Notes under the pieces: generated by a model
What the model was told of the DNA's origin: nothing
What the model saw: only the letters and a program-made list of their open reading frames with translations
The model's database searches: none
Assembly (NCBI GenBank): GCA_037783415.1
Contig: JAZGTN010000009.1
Span: 6,572,001 to 6,636,000 of the forward strand
Length of the DNA stretch: 64,000 bases
From: Leptasterias polaris
Lineage: Eukaryota; Echinodermata; Asteroidea; Forcipulatida; Asteriidae
Direction of reading: 5' to 3'
Translations under genes and position numbers: made by a program
Shown here: positions 60,890 through 64,000 of the stretch, piece after piece
Numbering within the stretch: the stretch's first letter is position 1
Layout: every line of letters begins with the position of its first letter

Positions 60890-63800
60890 TTGGGTTCGAG
60901 GATTCTTCTTCAAATAACAAGATCTAAGATGGATAGGCCAGTTTCAACTTCGCAACAACTCAATTCTCCTTCGTTCCTTGTTTTCATGTATCTGTTGCAT
61001 AGAGGTAAAACTCTTCGGTGCATAATTGTAGCACTGATTGACTTGAAAGAGTTCCTCTTTTGCTCAAAGCGGAAACCTGTAAAAACAAGGAATATAAAAG
61101 TTCTCCTTCATTAGGAACCTTGATCTGCTTCAACCTTCAAGATGTTCATTTCAAGCTAAAGACAACCCCAATGTTGTCCTGGAGTATGACAATAAACTGC
61201 ACTCCAAGCTAAGCTGGCTCAACATCTGCCAGAGCCTGGATAGGGCCTAATGTCATAGCTGTGTATCAAGAGTTCCCACCTATGGGAAATCGACTGCATT
61301 CTGTACCATCAAGATTTTGTTCCACCACAGATTAACTCGCAACAAAAGTACCATCAACTTTTAACTACCAAGAAATTAGTTTGTGCCACCAAGTTTTAAA
61401 TCCTACTAGCTTTTCCCTTTTAAAATAAATGAATCACACCGGTTTATCGTCTCCAGAACTTCAAACTTCAACATACCATTGGGTTCGAGGATTCTTCTTC
61501 AAATAACAAGATCTAAGATGGATAGGCCAGTTTCAACTTCGCAACAACTCAATTCTCCTTCGTTCCTTGTTTTCATGTATCTGTTGCATAGAGGCAAAAC
61601 TCTTCGGTGCATAACTGTAGCACTGATTGACTTGAAAGAGTTCCTCTTTTGCTCAAAGCGGAAACCTGTAAAAACAAGGAATATAAAAGTTCTCCTTCAT
61701 TAGGGACCTTGATCTGCTTCAACCTTCAAGATGTTCATTTCAAGCTAAAGACAACCCCAAAGTTGTCTTGGAGTATGACAATAAACTGCACCCCAGGCTA
61801 AGCTGGCTCAACATCTGCCAGAGGGGCCTAATATCATAGCTGTGTATCAAGAGTTCCCACCTATGGGAAATCGACTGCATTTTGTACATCAAGAATTTAT
61901 GTCACCACAGAATAACTCTCAACAAAAGTGCCATCAACTTTTAACTAGCAAGAAATTAGTTTGTGCCACCAAGTTTTAAAACCTACAAGCTTTTCCCTTT
62001 TAAAATAAATGAATCACACCGGTTTACCGTCTCCAGAACTTCAAACTTCAACATACCATTGGGTTCGTGGATTCTTCTTCAAATAACAAGATCTAAGATG
62101 AATGGGTCAGTTTCAACTTCGCAACAACTCAATTCTCCTTCGTTCCTTGTTTTCATGTATCTGTTGCATAGAGGTAAAACTCTTCGGTGCATAATTGTAG
62201 CACTGATTGACTTGAAAGAGTTCCTCTTTTGCTCAAAGCGGAAACCTGTAAAAACAAGGAATATAAAAGTTCTCCTTCATTAGGAACCTTGATCTGCTTC
62301 AACCTTCAAGATGTTCATTTCAAGCTAAAGACAACCCCAAAGTTGTCCTGGAGTATGACAATAAACTGCACCCCAAGCTAAGCTGGCTCAACATCTGCCA
62401 GAGGGGCCTAATGTCATAGCTGTGTATCAAGAGTTCCCACCTATGGGAAATCGACTGCATTCTGTACCATCAAGAATTTGTGCCACCACACAATAACTCG
62501 CAACAAAAGTACCATCAACTTTTAACTACCAAGAAATTAGTTTGTGCCACCAAGTTTTATAACCGACAAGCTTTTCCCTTTTAAAATGAATGAATCACAC
62601 CGGTTTATCGTCTCCAGAACTTCAACTTCAACATACCATTGGGTTCGTGGATTCTTCTTCAAATAACAAGATCTTACATGAATGGGCCAGTTTCAACTTA
62701 GCAACAAGATCTTCTTCAAGTTGAGGTTCATCTTCTTCAACAACTGATATCTCCTTCAGTCCTTGTTTTCATGTATCTGTTGCATAGAGGTAAAACTCTT
62801 CGGTGCATAATTGTAGCACTGATTGACTTGAAAGAGTTCCTCTTTTGCTCAAAGCGGAAATCTGTAAAAACAAGGAATATAAAAGTTCTCCTTCATTAGG
62901 AACCTTGATCTGCTTCAACCTTCAAGATGTTCATTTCAAGCTAAAGACAACCCCAATGTTGTCCTGGAGTATGACAATAAACTGCACCCCAAGCTAAGCT
63001 GGCTCAACATCTGCCAGAGCCTGGATAGGGCCTAATAATGTCATAGCTGTGTATCAAGAGTTCCCACCTATGGGAAATCGACTGCATTCTGTACATTAAG
63101 AATTTATGTCACCACAGAATAACTCTCAACAAAAGTGCCATCAACTTTTAACTACCAAGAAATTAGTTTGTGCCACCAAGTTTTAAAACCTACAAGCTTT
63201 TCCCTTTTAAAATAAATGAATCACACCGGTTTATCGTCTCCAGAACTTCAAACTTCAACATACCATTGGGTTCGTGGATTCTTCTTCAAATAACAAGATC
63301 TAAGATGGATAGGCCAGTTTCAACTTCGCAACAACTCAATTCTCCTTCGTTCCTTGTTTTCATGTATCTGTTGCATAGAGGCAAAACTCTTCGGTGCATA
63401 ACTGTAGCACTGATTGACTTGAAAGAGTTCCTCTTTTGCTCAAAGCGGAAACCTGTAAAAACAAGGAATATAAAAGTTCTCCTTCATTAGGAACCTTGAT
63501 CTGCTTCAACCTTCAAGATGTTCATTTCAAGCTAAAGACAACCCCAATGTTGTCCTGGAGTATGACAATAAACTGCACCCCAAGCTAAGCTGGCTCAACA
63601 TCTGCCAGAGCCTGGATAGGGCCTAATGTCATAGCTGTGTATCAAGAGTTCCCACCTATGGGAAATCGACTGCATTCTGTACATTAAGAATTTGTGTCAC
63701 CACAGAATAACTCTCAACAAAAGTGCCATCAACTTTTAACTAGCAAGAAATTAGTTTGTGCCACCAAGTTTTAAAACCTACAAGCTTTTCCCTTTTAAAA

Positions 63801-64000
63801 TAAATGAATCACACCGGTTTATCGTCTCCAGAACTTCAAACTTCAACATACCATTGGGTTCGTGGATTCTTCTTCAAATAACAAGATCTAAGATGAATGG
63901 GTCAGTTTCAACTTCGCAACAACTCAATTTTCCTTCGTTCCTTGTTTTCATGTATCTGTTGCATAGAGGCAAAACTCTTCGGTGCATAACTGTAGCACTG

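Larger units (their letters stand above)
35262..64000 (+). repeat. Satellite array B (580-625 bp unit, about 49 copies, continues past window)
   Basis: Units are in direct orientation with a mean spacing near 594 bp, the anchor ACCATTGGGTTCG recurring about 49 times. Each unit has a conserved open frame, a TATAAAAG or decayed variant, GACAACCCCAATGTTGTC, TTCCCACCTATGGGAA and, in most units, AAAATAAATGAATCACACCG. The first unit (about 35262-35910) is divergent, consistent with an array edge. There is no similarity to array A. Confidence 0.97.

Noticed and set aside
22840..64000. CRISPR array
   Set aside because: The repeats are long tandem monomers without unique spacers, there are no cas-like genes and the genome is eukaryotic.

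Overview
The window is eukaryotic nuclear DNA: AT-rich, with no bacterial-style operons, spliced gene fragments with canonical GT/AG sites, tRNA-derived SINEs, short inverted-repeat (MITE-like) elements, long homopolymer runs and very large tandem satellite arrays. The SINE with a tRNA-Leu/Ser-like head and a conserved central domain, and the overall repeat style, suggest a marine deuterostome invertebrate. An echinoderm such as a sea star is my best guess, by inference and not proven.

Left third (about 1-22,800): ordinary gene-bearing DNA. I could assemble three spliced gene models by matching reading frame and intron phase. (1) A minus-strand gene has coding exons 4459-3565, 2339-2277 and 258-107 and would encode about 369 residues: an N-terminal Cys/His zinc-binding cluster, a Ser-rich middle and a C-terminal coiled coil. 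(2) A plus-strand gene has 3' exons 14893-15041, 15367-15474, 15636-15782 and 17110-17231 in one open frame, possibly starting at the ATG at 13089. (3) The 5' end of a plus-strand gene has coding exons 20450-20508 and 20728-20886, with a CRE palindrome and a CCAAT box about 330 bp upstream. I recognise none of the three families with confidence. Among them lie SINEs, MITE-like elements (including two copies of a GC-rich element with TIRs starting GGGTGCGTTCG at 6914-7457 and 7863-8373), an A-rich low-complexity block, and poly-G/poly-C runs of up to 39 bases.

Middle (about 22,840-35,015): satellite array A, with roughly 150-182 bp monomers. The core (about 24.1-33.4 kb) is homogenised into higher-order repeats with offsets of 985, 1039, 1381, 1686 and 4106 bp, and both edges are degenerate. 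Many monomers carry GTAAACA and TGTTTAC in opposite orientation, and some form perfect 11-bp hairpins.

Right (about 35,262-64,000, running off the end): satellite array B, about 49 copies of a 580-625 bp unit, with two length types and regional higher-order repeats (3-mer 1797 bp, 7-mer 4176 bp, 2-mer about 1166-1206 bp). Almost every unit keeps one open frame of about 61-72 codons from ATG, a TATAAAAG motif, an AATAAA motif and two short hairpins. The arrays are unrelated and lie about 250 bp apart. Because gene 3 has no visible 3' end before them, both may sit inside one of its introns; this is inference.
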